Shown piece by piece: positions 19,181 through 27,991 of a stretch of 64,000 nucleotides of DNA. The notes under the pieces were generated by a model, which was not told the DNA's origin, ran no database searches, and saw nothing but the letters and a program-made list of their open reading frames with translations. This stretch comes from Prevotella sp. (GTDB lineage Bacteria; Bacteroidota; Bacteroidia; Bacteroidales; Bacteroidaceae): NCBI GenBank assembly GCA_024695815.1, contig JAILHK010000034.1:186001-250000 (forward strand). The letters run 5' to 3'. The position numbers and the translations under genes were made by a program. Positions within the stretch are counted from its first letter, which is position 1, and every line of letters starts with the position of its first letter.

Positions 19181-19861
19181 ATGAAACAATTATTCTTATC
19201 TGTCCTGCTGGCTATGGGGACTGTCGTGGCTGTATGTGCGCAGCAACCGCTGGCTGGAAAACGTATCGGAGTGTTGGGCGATAGCTATGTGCGCAACCAC
19301 CGTGAACCTGTGGAAAATACTTGGCATTATAAGTTCGCTCAACGACAGGGTATGCAATACTATAATTACGGGCGTAACGGGAACTGTATTTCTATAGACC
19401 TAAACCGCTGGGGAAAGGCAATGGTAAACCGCTATCAGGAGATGAGTGACTCGCTCGACTATATCGTGGTGATAGCAGGACATAACGATGCGACACGGCT
19501 AGACAGTATTGGCATTGATTTGTTTAGAGAAAAGTTGACAGAACTGTGCGATGGACTGATAGACCGCTACCCACGCGCACAACTGTTTTTCTTCACGCCA
19601 TGGATGCGGGCTGATAACGATGTGAATGCGCACAACTTCGAAGCCGTGGTGGACTGTATGCTGAAGGTGTGTGCTTCGCGCGCCATCCCTGTGTTTGATG
19701 CCTATCACCAAAGTAATATATATGCGCAGAACGACCGCTTCCGCGATGTTTACTTTCAGAATGGTCGTCGCGACACGGCTCATCTCAATGCCCGGGGCCA
19801 TGATCGCTTCTTGCCGATAGCCGAACATTTCATCATGCAGTATATTGCTTTGGATAAATAA
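19181..19861 (+). CDS. Secreted SGNH/GDSL-family hydrolase
   Basis: The 226-residue protein has a signal peptide (to about CA20) and one SGNH esterase domain. Block I reads GVLGDSYV (Ser35), block II has Gly near YNYGRNGN, block III reads IAGHND (Asn102), and block V reads DTAHLNARGH (Asp198, His201), so all four SGNH residues are present. The family removes acyl groups, often acetyl, from polysaccharides. The gene lies between the rhamnogalacturonan and fructan loci with its own promoter. Pectin deacetylation is the likeliest job, because fructans are not normally acetylated, but this is inference. Confidence 0.8.
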   Translation: MKQLFLSVLLAMGTVVAVCAQQPLAGKRIGVLGDSYVRNHREPVENTWHYKFAQRQGMQYYNYGRNGNCISIDLNRWGKAMVNRYQEMSDSLDYIVVIAGHNDATRLDSIGIDLFREKLTELCDGLIDRYPRAQLFFFTPWMRADNDVNAHNFEAVVDCMLKVCASRAIPVFDAYHQSNIYAQNDRFRDVYFQNGRRDTAHLNARGHDRFLPIAEHFIMQYIALDK

Positions 19862-19897
19862 AAACAACAAATGCTTGGACGTTTTGCATTTTTTGCT

Positions 19898-19905
19898 TAT
19901 TTTTG
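19898..19905 (+). promoter_or_regulatory. Promoter of the fructan-locus regulator
   Basis: TATTTTTG matches TAnnTTTG, with TTG at 19875-19877, 20 bp upstream, as the -33 word. The start codon of the regulator follows 35 bp later. No copy of the WTCGTTCA half-site is seen here, so I find no sign of autoregulation. Confidence 0.65.
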
Positions 19906-19939
19906 CAAATCAAAAGTTAAAATTGATGTACTTGGTTAG

Positions 19940-21451
19940 ATGAAGAAGCTATTTTTGTCCTTAATCTGTTTTGCGCTTTTCATGATGTCGTGCTCTGAGC
20001 GTCAGACGAAATATCGCGTTGGTATTTCGCAGTGCTCTGAAGACATCTGGCGCGACAAGCAGAACTATGAACTCCAGATGGGAACCTATTTCCATAATAA
20101 TGTGGAGTTGAAGTTTGCTGCTGCCTATGATAATGATGAGCGACAGGTGCAACAGATTGACAGTCTGGTGAACGAAGGCATCGACTTGCTGATAGTGGCT
20201 CCCAATCAGGTGCAGACCATTTCTCCCGCCATTGACCGCGCTTACGATAAGGGCATACCAGTCATCGTGTCTGAGCGAAAAACGAACTCCAGAAAATATA
20301 CTGCCTTTATCGGTGCCGACAACTATGAGATGGGACGTGTGATGGGCGAGTATATCGTTTCTTGTCTTCATGGCAAGGGCTCGGTATTGGAAATCAAAGG
20401 ACTGGAAGGATCGTCGCCTAGCATAGAACGACACAATGGTTTCGTTGATGCCCTGAAGAAGGCACCGCAGATTAAGCTGCTGGCTTCGCTGCAAGGTGAC
20501 TGGACCGAAGAAACGGGGTATGAGACGACACGCCAGTGGATGGCCGACCACCCAAACGAACACGTGGACCTAGTGTTTGGCGCCAACGACCGCACTGCGA
20601 TGGGGGCGAGAAAAGCTCTAGGCAACAAGGTGCTGTATTGTGGCATTGATGGTCTTCAGGGCCAGGGCGGCGGTATTCAGCTGGTGCGCGACTCGCTGTT
20701 GGAAGCCTCTTATATCTATCCCACCAATGGAGATCAACTGATAGACCTGGCGGTGAAGATACTGGAAGGTCAGCCCTACGAAAAAGAGACGATGATGATG
20801 TCGGCCCTCGTGACGCACGACAATGCCAAGGTGCTGCTGATGCAGAACGAAGAGCTGATGCGACAGACGCATCGGCTAGACCAGATTCATCAAAAGGCTG
20901 ACTCCTATCTGCAGGAACTGAACACGCAGCACGTCATCAACTGGTTGGCTGTAGGTGTGATTGTGCTACTGTCGCTCGTGATTATCTTGTCTTACCTGCA
21001 GCATCTGCGCAAGGTGGCTATTCAGCGCGAACGTGTGACAAACACCCTATGGAACATGGAGCCCATCGCTCCTGTGGCAGAACAGCAGACACCTGCTGAC
21101 GTCGTGAAAGAGCAGGGAACGGATGCCGGTCCGGTGGAGGGCTCGTTTATCTCACATTTCCGTGAAGTGGTGGAAACCCGTCTGGGGGACAGTGACCTCA
21201 GTGTGGATGATCTGGCCTCTGCGATGAGCCTCAGTCGTGTTCAGCTCTATCGCAAAGTGAAGGCTATTACGGGGTCCTCGCCCGTAGAGCTGCTTCGCAC
21301 TGCGCGTCTGAATCGCGCCTATCAGATATTGCTTACCACAGACAAGAGCGTCAGCGAGGTGGCCTATGCTGTAGGCTTCACGGCACCATCCTATTTCACC
21401 AAATGTTTTAAAGAAGCCTATGGCATGGTGCCTGGCGACGTCAGAAAGTAA
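19940..21451 (+). CDS. Membrane-spanning sugar-sensing AraC-type regulator without a kinase
   Basis: The 503-residue protein has an N-terminal signal sequence (possibly a lipoprotein signal, FMMSC18). A type I periplasmic sugar-binding domain (about 24-296: YRVGISQCSEDIWR, DLLIVAPNQVQ, FIGADNYEMGRVMGEYI, VFGANDRTAMGA, CGIDG) resembles ribose/fructose-binding proteins. A coiled linker, one membrane helix (about 332-353, WLAVGVIVLLSLVIILSYLQ) and a cytoplasmic AraC DNA-binding domain (405-503: LSVDDLASAMSLSRVQLYRK, VSEVAYAVGFTAPSYFTKCF) follow. Bacteroides fructan loci usually use a hybrid two-component regulator (BT1754 type) with a similar sensor plus kinase and receiver. Only about 50 residues separate helix and AraC domain here, so no kinase fits. 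It probably activates the downstream fructan genes on binding fructose (inference). Confidence 0.85.
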   Translation: MKKLFLSLICFALFMMSCSERQTKYRVGISQCSEDIWRDKQNYELQMGTYFHNNVELKFAAAYDNDERQVQQIDSLVNEGIDLLIVAPNQVQTISPAIDRAYDKGIPVIVSERKTNSRKYTAFIGADNYEMGRVMGEYIVSCLHGKGSVLEIKGLEGSSPSIERHNGFVDALKKAPQIKLLASLQGDWTEETGYETTRQWMADHPNEHVDLVFGANDRTAMGARKALGNKVLYCGIDGLQGQGGGIQLVRDSLLEASYIYPTNGDQLIDLAVKILEGQPYEKETMMMSALVTHDNAKVLLMQNEELMRQTHRLDQIHQKADSYLQELNTQHVINWLAVGVIVLLSLVIILSYLQHLRKVAIQRERVTNTLWNMEPIAPVAEQQTPADVVKEQGTDAGPVEGSFISHFREVVETRLGDSDLSVDDLASAMSLSRVQLYRKVKAITGSSPVELLRTARLNRAYQILLTTDKSVSEVAYAVGFTAPSYFTKCFKEAYGMVPGDVRK

Positions 21452-21467
21452 ACCTTATTGAAATATC

Positions 21468-21534
21468 AAATATCGTTCATTCCATCGTAAAAATGTTACA
21501 TTGCAACAATTTTTGGGTGGCATGAACGATATTT
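21468..21534. promoter_or_regulatory. Candidate operator: 13-bp inverted repeat before susC
   Basis: AAATATCGTTCAT (21468-21480) is exactly reverse-complementary to ATGAACGATATTT (21522-21534), with a 41-bp spacer. The right arm ends 25 bp before the -7 element, just where an activator would touch RNA polymerase. Related arms occur before the second GH32 gene at 29697-29749. An AraC-type site for the neighbouring regulator is the simplest reading (inference). Confidence 0.7.
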
Positions 21535-21559
21535 TCAATCTATAGCTACTAATATTATA

Positions 21560-21567
21560 TACTTTTG
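21560..21567 (+). promoter_or_regulatory. Promoter of the fructan SusC/SusD operon
   Basis: TACTTTTG matches TAnnTTTG, 46 bp before the susC start. No TTTG -33 word is present at the right distance; instead the arm of the inverted repeat abuts that position, as expected of an activator-dependent promoter. Confidence 0.7.
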
Positions 21568-21613
21568 TGGCATGATTATTCTAACAGAAGTATTAACTAA
21601 AAACTGAAAGCTA

Positions 21614-24600
21614 ATGAAACAAGCAAAACGAGTGTTTTTGAGTTTCCTTACCCTGCTGTTTTGTACGGTGATGTATGCACAGACAACAGTTTCGGGTACA
21701 GTGGTCGATGAGACTGGCGAAGCAGTCATCGGTGCCACGGTGAAGGAAAAAGGCACAACGAATGGAACAGTGACCAACTTCGATGGTGAGTTCACTTTGA
21801 AAGTGGAGGCTGGCAAGGTGCTGGTGGTTACCTACATCGGTTATCAGCCACAGGAAGTGCCGGCAAAGAATGGCATGCGCGTGGAACTGAAGCCCGACAA
21901 TCAGGTGCTGCAGGAAGTGGTGGTGACAGGTTATACCACACAGCGCAAGATTGACTTGACGGGTGCTGTCTCGACGGTAAATATTGGCGAGCTGGCCAAG
22001 CAGAACGAGAACAACCCCATGAAAGCTCTGCAAGGACGTGTGCCGGGTATGAACATCACAGCCGACGGTAATCCCTCGGGCGCCGCAACGGTACGTATTC
22101 GTGGTTTGGGTACGCTGAACAATAATGATCCTCTATATATTATAGATGGTGTGCCTACCAAGTCTGGTATGCACGAGCTGAACGGCAACGACATTGAGAG
22201 CATCCAGGTGCTGAAGGATGCCGCCTCGGCTTCTATCTATGGTTCGCGCGCTGCCAATGGTGTGATTATCATCACGACCAAGCGTGGCAAGGAAGGTAAG
22301 GTAAGGGTGGACTTTGACGGCAGCGTGGCTGCCTCGTTCTATGCGCATAAGATAAAGACCCTGAATGCGCGTGAGTTTGGACAGGCCCTTTGGCAGGCCA
22401 ACGTGAACGACGGCAAGGACCCCAATAAGAATATTGTGGGGTATAACTTTGACTGGGGCTACGACCAGAATGGTCATCCTCAGCTCTACGGCGTGACGAT
22501 GGACAACTATCTGGACACCAATGGCACCCTTCATGCAGGCGATACCGACTGGTTTGACGAGGTGACTCGCACGGGCATCGTTCAGCAGTATAACCTCTCT
22601 GTGAGCAGTGGCTCGGAAAAGGGCAGCTCGTTCTTCTCAATGGGCTACTACGACAACAAGGGTACGATCAAAGAGTCGGAGTTCAGTAGACTTTCGGCAC
22701 GTGCCAACACCGAGTATAAGCTGTTGGACGATATCGTCACTATTGGTGAGAACTTCACCCTGAACCGCACCAAGGGAACAGATGCTCCTGGCGACATACT
22801 AAGAAACGCCCTGCAGTTCAGTCCTAACTTCCCCATCTATGCTGAAAATGGTGAGTATGCTCAGCCCGTAGGCGCTTTCCCCGAGCGCGAGAATCCACTG
22901 AGCATGCTTTCAAGAACCAAAGACAACGAATACACCATGTGGCGTATATTCGGTGATGCCCATATCAGTATCACACCGTTTAAGAACTTTATGATTCGTT
23001 CTACGATTGGCTTGGACTACAGTCAGAAGCAGCAGCGCAACTTCCAGTATCCGGTGGCTAATGGTAAGATAGCCAACTCGGAAACGGCAGCCGAGATGCG
23101 CCAGGAACATGCACAGCGCTGGATGTGGAACGCCATCGCTACGTATAATCTGGAGATTGGCAAGCACCGTGCTGATGCCATGGTTGGTACGGAGTTGAAC
23201 CGTACTGACGATAACTGGAGTAATGCTCGCCGCTATGGGATGGCTGTGCTGACTACCGACTATATGTGGCCCACTGCAGGCTCTGGTCGACAAGTGGCCG
23301 AGGGCTCTGGTGGTGGCTTCTCGCTGGTATCTTTCTTCGGAAAAGCCAACTATACCTATAATGATACCTACATGGCTTCTTTCACCTTACGTCGTGACGG
23401 TTCCAGCCGTTTCGGTAAGAACAACAGATATGGTACCTTCCCATCTGCATCAGCAGGCTGGCGTATTACTCAGGAGAAATTCATGGAAGGCACGCGAAGC
23501 TGGCTCGATGACCTGAAGGTGCGCTACTCTTGGGGTATGACCGGTAACCAAGAAATCTCGAATACCGCTCGCTTCACGATGTATGCACCTGTGGTTACGA
23601 CAGAGTTGTGGAATGGTGAGGCCCCTGCAGGTACGGTTTACGATATCACCGGTAGTAATGGTGGCACCAACCTTCCCAGCGGCTATATCCGCAAGCAGAT
23701 TGGTAACGAGGATATTAAATGGGAGACGACCATGCAGCATAACCTTGGTTTTGACTTCTCGCTCCTTAACAGAGATATTTATGGTAGCTTTGACTGGTTC
23801 TATAAGAAGACCACCGACATCCTTGTCGAGATGAAGGGTCTTGGCACACAGGGCGAAGGTTCTTCGCAGTGGATCAATGCCGGCGAGGTGAAGAACGTTG
23901 GTTGGGAGTTCTCGTTGGGCTATCGTCATCAGCTGGCCAACGGTTTCTCTTGGGATATCACTGGTAACATCAGTAAGTACACCAACGAAGTGACCAAACT
24001 GCCTGAGACGGTTGCTGCGGCAGGTACCTATGGTGGCAATGGCGTGTTCAGCATCATCGGGCACCCCATGTATTCAGAGGTGGGCTATGTGGCCGACGGC
24101 TTGTTCCGCACACAGGATGAGATTAGTAATCATGCCTCTCAGGAGGCTGCCGGACTGGGCCGCATCCGTTATCTTGATGTGGTTAAAGACGGCACTATCA
24201 ACGAGAGTGACCAGGCTTGGATCTACAATCCCACACCCGACTTTACGTGGGGTTTGAATATATACTTGCAGTATAAGGACTGGGACCTGTCTATGTTCTG
24301 GCAGGGCGTTCAGGGCGTTGACGTCAACTGTTACGACTATAAGACGCAGACCGACTTCTGGACCAATACTTATGATAAGGTGAACCTTCCCTATCTGAAC
24401 AAGGGCACCCGCGTTCTCGACGCATGGAGTCCTGCTAATCCTGGTAGCGACATCCCCGCGCTGAGCACCCGTGATGTTGCCAACGAAGGTCGCCTGTCTT
24501 CATACTATATCGAGGATGGCTCTTTTGCTAAGTTGCGTACCATTCAGTTGGGCTACAACTTGCCCAAGACGCTTGTCAGCAAGATGAAGATGGAACGTGT

Positions 24601-24733
24601 ACGTCTCTATGCTTCAGCACAAAACCTGCTGACCATCAAAAGCAGCAAGTTTACTGGCGTAGATCCTGAGAACCCAGGCTTTGGCTATCCTATCCCCCTC
24701 AACCTCACATTCGGTATGAATGTATCGTTTTAA
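21614..24733 (+). CDS. SusC/RagA-family TonB-dependent transporter (fructan locus)
   Basis: A full-length 1039-residue SusC with a signal peptide to about YA22. A carboxypeptidase-regulatory-like domain (VSGTVVDETGEAVIGATV, GTVTNFDGEFTLKV) is followed by a TonB-box/plug (EVVVTGYTTQRKIDLTGAVS, VRIRGLGTLNNNDPLYIIDG, IQVLKDAASASIYGSRAANG, IITTKRGKEG) and a barrel ending LTFGMNVSF. It is the first gene of the fructan operon and corresponds by position to BT1763 of the B. thetaiotaomicron levan locus, importing fructo-oligosaccharides with the SusD that follows (family knowledge plus context). Confidence 0.94.
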   Translation: MKQAKRVFLSFLTLLFCTVMYAQTTVSGTVVDETGEAVIGATVKEKGTTNGTVTNFDGEFTLKVEAGKVLVVTYIGYQPQEVPAKNGMRVELKPDNQVLQEVVVTGYTTQRKIDLTGAVSTVNIGELAKQNENNPMKALQGRVPGMNITADGNPSGAATVRIRGLGTLNNNDPLYIIDGVPTKSGMHELNGNDIESIQVLKDAASASIYGSRAANGVIIITTKRGKEGKVRVDFDGSVAASFYAHKIKTLNAREFGQALWQANVNDGKDPNKNIVGYNFDWGYDQNGHPQLYGVTMDNYLDTNGTLHAGDTDWFDEVTRTGIVQQYNLSVSSGSEKGSSFFSMGYYDNKGTIKESEFSRLSARANTEYKLLDDIVTIGENFTLNRTKGTDAPGDILRNALQFSPNFPIYAENGEYAQPVGAFPERENPLSMLSRTKDNEYTMWRIFGDAHISITPFKNFMIRSTIGLDYSQKQQRNFQYPVANGKIANSETAAEMRQEHAQRWMWNAIATYNLEIGKHRADAMVGTELNRTDDNWSNARRYGMAVLTTDYMWPTAGSGRQVAEGSGGGFSLVSFFGKANYTYNDTYMASFTLRRDGSSRFGKNNRYGTFPSASAGWRITQEKFMEGTRSWLDDLKVRYSWGMTGNQEISNTARFTMYAPVVTTELWNGEAPAGTVYDITGSNGGTNLPSGYIRKQIGNEDIKWETTMQHNLGFDFSLLNRDIYGSFDWFYKKTTDILVEMKGLGTQGEGSSQWINAGEVKNVGWEFSLGYRHQLANGFSWDITGNISKYTNEVTKLPETVAAAGTYGGNGVFSIIGHPMYSEVGYVADGLFRTQDEISNHASQEAAGLGRIRYLDVVKDGTINESDQAWIYNPTPDFTWGLNIYLQYKDWDLSMFWQGVQGVDVNCYDYKTQTDFWTNTYDKVNLPYLNKGTRVLDAWSPANPGSDIPALSTRDVANEGRLSSYYIEDGSFAKLRTIQLGYNLPKTLVSKMKMERVRLYASAQNLLTIKSSKFTGVDPENPGFGYPIPLNLTFGMNVSF

Positions 24734-24763
24734 CTGATAACTGATAATCGAAATTTGATCATT

Positions 24764-26524
24764 ATGAAGACTATATATAAAGCAATTGTTGCATGTTGCG
24801 CATTTGGTGGCTTCACGTCATGCTCTGATTTCCTCGACGACCAACTGCCACAGGCTACACTGACAGAGGAGCAGGCTAAGAACCCTGCCAATGCAGACAA
24901 TATCCTGACGTCGGCGTATGCCGGCTTGGTAACCATCGAGGATATGAACGCTTCGTTCTCTTTGTGGAATTATGATACCCGCTCGGACGATGCTTATGTT
25001 GGTGGTGCAGACCACTCAGACGGTACGCCTTTCCACAATCTGGAACTGTGTACTGGTGTGATGACTACCGACTGGAACTTCAGTTCTATCTGGACTCGAC
25101 TCTATAAGTATCTGTCGCGCGTTAATCTTTGTCTCAACGTGCTGTCGAACGGCGACCAGAACGATGCTGCCGTTCAAGAGCGCATAGCCGAGATGCGCTT
25201 CCTGCGTGCCTACGGTCATTTCCAGCTGAAACGACTGTTTAAGAAGATTCCTTTCGTCAATAAGCCCAATCTGGAGGAAGAGGATATTAAGAATATCTCA
25301 AACACTGAGTATAGTAACGACGAAGGTTGGATGCAGATTATCGAAGACTTGAACTATGCCTACGAGCATCTGCCTCAGACTCAGGCTGATAAAGGACGCC
25401 CTAATAAGTCGGCAGCCGCTGCCTTCTTGGCTAAGACCTATCTCTATAAAGCCTATCGTCAGGACGATGCCAACAGCAATCAGGTGACCAGCATCAATGA
25501 AGACGACCTGAAGAAAGTGGTGGAATACACCGAGCTCACCCTGTATCGCGGCTATGATCTGGAGGGTGACTTGCACAATAACTTCCGTCCGGAGGAAGCT
25601 TATGAGAATGGTAAAGAGAGCATCTGGGCTATTCAATATTCAAAGAACGATGGCACTAACTATGGTAACCTGAACTTCTCTAACCGTCTGATTCCACCCG
25701 AGCTAGAAGGTATTCTGGGCGGTTGCGACTTCTACAAGCCCTCGCACAACCTAGTGAATGCCTATAAGACCGACTTTGAAGGTCATCCGATGTTCGATGA
25801 GGCTAATGCCACGGACTATGCTGTGCTTGTGGGAAAGACCGTCGGCAACAGTCAGACTGTTGACCCACGACTCTTCATCACCGTAGGTATGCCTGGCACA
25901 CAGTTTATGTTCAACCCCAGTCCTAAGCTCACCATCGGTGAGGGTAAACCCTGGAGCCGTTCAAATGGCAACTATGGCAACTTCATCTCTCTAAAGCAGT
26001 GTGTTGATCCCGACCTGACAGATAAGTATATCTTCAATGCAGACAACCAGTGGGCTACATCGATGAACCGCATCGTGTTCCGCTATGCAGATGTGCTGCT
26101 CATGCGTGCAGAAGCATTGGCACAGTTGAACAAGACTGGCGAGGCTATCCAGCTGGTGAACAAGCTTCGCAATCGCGCCAAGAGCATGCAGTCCAGCAGT
26201 GTTGTGGCCAACTATCCCAACACTCTGAATGTGCGTTATAACGTGAAACCTTACGAAGGCACTTACGACAAAGCCCAGACTTTGAACATTGTCAAGATGG
26301 AACGCCGTCTGGAACTGGCCATGGAGTGCGAGCGTTTCTTCGACCTCGTACGATGGGGTGAGGCAGCCAGCGTGATCAACAACTTCTACGCCAGTGAGAG
26401 TAAGAGCGCTAAATTCCTAGAGGGTGCACAGTTTGTGGCCGATAAGAACGAATACCTACCTATTCCTCATGAACAGATGGCTGCTTCTAATGGTAAGTAC
26501 ACTCAAAACTGTGGTAATTGGTAA
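24764..26524 (+). CDS. SusD/RagB-family glycan-binding lipoprotein (fructan locus)
   Basis: A SusD homologue of 586 residues starting MKTIYKAIVACCAFGGFTSC, with the lipoprotein Cys at position 20. A TTG 9 bp upstream could also serve as start, but ATG at 24764 fits the signal peptide. Family features: LSRVNLCLNVLSNGDQND, EMRFLRAYGHFQLKRLFKKI, AAAAFLAKTYLYKAYR, VFRYADVLLMRAEALAQLNK, RRLELAMECERFFDLVRWGE, and a terminal PIPHEQM and QNCGNW. It lies 30 bp after susC. It is the surface receptor for fructan oligomers by locus context. Confidence 0.93.
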   Translation: MKTIYKAIVACCAFGGFTSCSDFLDDQLPQATLTEEQAKNPANADNILTSAYAGLVTIEDMNASFSLWNYDTRSDDAYVGGADHSDGTPFHNLELCTGVMTTDWNFSSIWTRLYKYLSRVNLCLNVLSNGDQNDAAVQERIAEMRFLRAYGHFQLKRLFKKIPFVNKPNLEEEDIKNISNTEYSNDEGWMQIIEDLNYAYEHLPQTQADKGRPNKSAAAAFLAKTYLYKAYRQDDANSNQVTSINEDDLKKVVEYTELTLYRGYDLEGDLHNNFRPEEAYENGKESIWAIQYSKNDGTNYGNLNFSNRLIPPELEGILGGCDFYKPSHNLVNAYKTDFEGHPMFDEANATDYAVLVGKTVGNSQTVDPRLFITVGMPGTQFMFNPSPKLTIGEGKPWSRSNGNYGNFISLKQCVDPDLTDKYIFNADNQWATSMNRIVFRYADVLLMRAEALAQLNKTGEAIQLVNKLRNRAKSMQSSSVVANYPNTLNVRYNVKPYEGTYDKAQTLNIVKMERRLELAMECERFFDLVRWGEAASVINNFYASESKSAKFLEGAQFVADKNEYLPIPHEQMAASNGKYTQNCGNW

Positions 26525-26546
26525 AATGAACATAAAACGGAATATT

Positions 26547-27956
26547 ATGAAGACTAAAATATTTAATATCATATGTGCACTGATGGTGGCCTGTGGGTTT
26601 GCAGCCTGCTCTGACGACCGTACGGGCAGTCTCAGTGTGGATGGCGACTGTTTGGTGCAGAAGTTTGTGCTAAACGATAAGTACGAGGGAACCATTGATA
26701 TGGCGACTAAACTGATAAAAGTAAAGGTGCCCGTCGATTTTATGGCTAAGAACGACATGGTTGTAACCAGTCTGATTGTTTCGCCAGGTGCCACCAGTAG
26801 CATGAAGCAGGGCGACCACATTAACGTGGAGGCCGACCAGACATTGCGCATCACCAATGGCGACCTGATGATGGAGTATCGCATTGCCGTACGTAACGAT
26901 GAGGCCAAACTTTATAATTTCTACCTCTCGGGCATTAAGGGCGCTATCAATGAGGACGATAAAACCATCACGGTTTATGTGTTGGGCATCAGTGGTATCG
27001 ACTTGAGCAATGCTTCTTTTACCGTGGACAATAGCGAGGATGCTGTCAGCTTCCCTGCCAGTGGTTCAACGGCTGATTTCAGTGATCCTGAAAATCCGTT
27101 CCAGTTGACGCTGACCGACGGTACGGCCACCAATACCTATACTGTGAAGATTGTGCTTATCGACAAGCCTGTGGCTATCTTTGCAGGTAATGCCGCAAAC
27201 GTTGACGACCTGAAGGACGAAGAGAAGGCTGCAGCCAAATGGCTGACCAGTAATATTCAGGGCTCGGCTTATGTCTCTTGGGAACAGATAGCCAACTTCG
27301 ATGGACTGTTGGACGAGTGTAAGTTTATCTTCTTCCACCGCCAGACGGGTGCCTATACTTCTTTCTCTGGTTTTGAGGGAGGCGAGAAGAGTGCCATGGA
27401 GGCATTGCCAAAGTTGAAGGAATACTGGAAGAAAGGTGGCGCTTTCGTGCTGCAGCGAATGGGCGTTAACCTGGCAGCGGCATTGGGCGCTATGCCACAA
27501 GACGGTTGTCCAAACAACTGTTGGGGTGGCAATGGCGAAGGTGGTCCACAGATGGGCGACGATCCCTGGACACTTCCCGTATTCGACAAGAGTCATGCTC
27601 TGTGGCAGGGACTTGTTGTCAACCCGGCTAACCCCGAGGCTATCTACACGCTTGATAAGGACTACACCATCTGTAACTCTGCATCACAGTACCACTGGGA
27701 TGGTGTTTCAGACGACGCCCTCTATCAGAAGTTCGACGAAGTGACAGGTGGAAAGGCACGCCGCCTGACAGGTCATGGCAACGAGATTTCTTCTTGGGAA
27801 CTGAAAAACTACAATGGTGAGTTTGGAAAGGGTGGTATCATCTGTTTCGGTGCTGGTCTGCTCGACTGGTATTCTCCTACAGACTATACTTCTGTTTACC
27901 ATGAGAATATGGGCAAAATACTGATGAATGCCTATCATTATCTCACCGGTGAGTAA
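26547..27956 (+). CDS. SusE-position surface lipoprotein, DUF4960-like
   Basis: The 469-residue protein starts MKTKIFNIICALMVACGFAA and has its lipoprotein Cys at position 21. An upstream in-frame ATG at 26526 is less likely because it would bury the signal. The N-terminal half shows two Ig/cadherin-like modules (about 30-110 and 110-205). The C-terminal half (IFAGNAANVDDLKDEEKAAA, HRQTGAYTSFSGFEGG, QDGCPNNCWGGNGEGGPQMG) resembles the DUF4960 domain of fructan loci. By position it matches BT1761, a levan-binding SusE-like protein. No enzyme motif is seen; surface binding of fructan is inferred. Confidence 0.75.
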   Translation: MKTKIFNIICALMVACGFAACSDDRTGSLSVDGDCLVQKFVLNDKYEGTIDMATKLIKVKVPVDFMAKNDMVVTSLIVSPGATSSMKQGDHINVEADQTLRITNGDLMMEYRIAVRNDEAKLYNFYLSGIKGAINEDDKTITVYVLGISGIDLSNASFTVDNSEDAVSFPASGSTADFSDPENPFQLTLTDGTATNTYTVKIVLIDKPVAIFAGNAANVDDLKDEEKAAAKWLTSNIQGSAYVSWEQIANFDGLLDECKFIFFHRQTGAYTSFSGFEGGEKSAMEALPKLKEYWKKGGAFVLQRMGVNLAAALGAMPQDGCPNNCWGGNGEGGPQMGDDPWTLPVFDKSHALWQGLVVNPANPEAIYTLDKDYTICNSASQYHWDGVSDDALYQKFDEVTGGKARRLTGHGNEISSWELKNYNGEFGKGGIICFGAGLLDWYSPTDYTSVYHENMGKILMNAYHYLTGE

Positions 27957-27991
27957 TCAATAACTGTCTAACCTTATTTAAATAGAACAAT

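Noticed and set aside
19940..19996. Regulator as an ordinary lipoprotein
   Set aside because: The FMMSC lipobox is weak and a long internal membrane helix plus a cytoplasmic AraC domain require an inner-membrane topology; left open rather than called.
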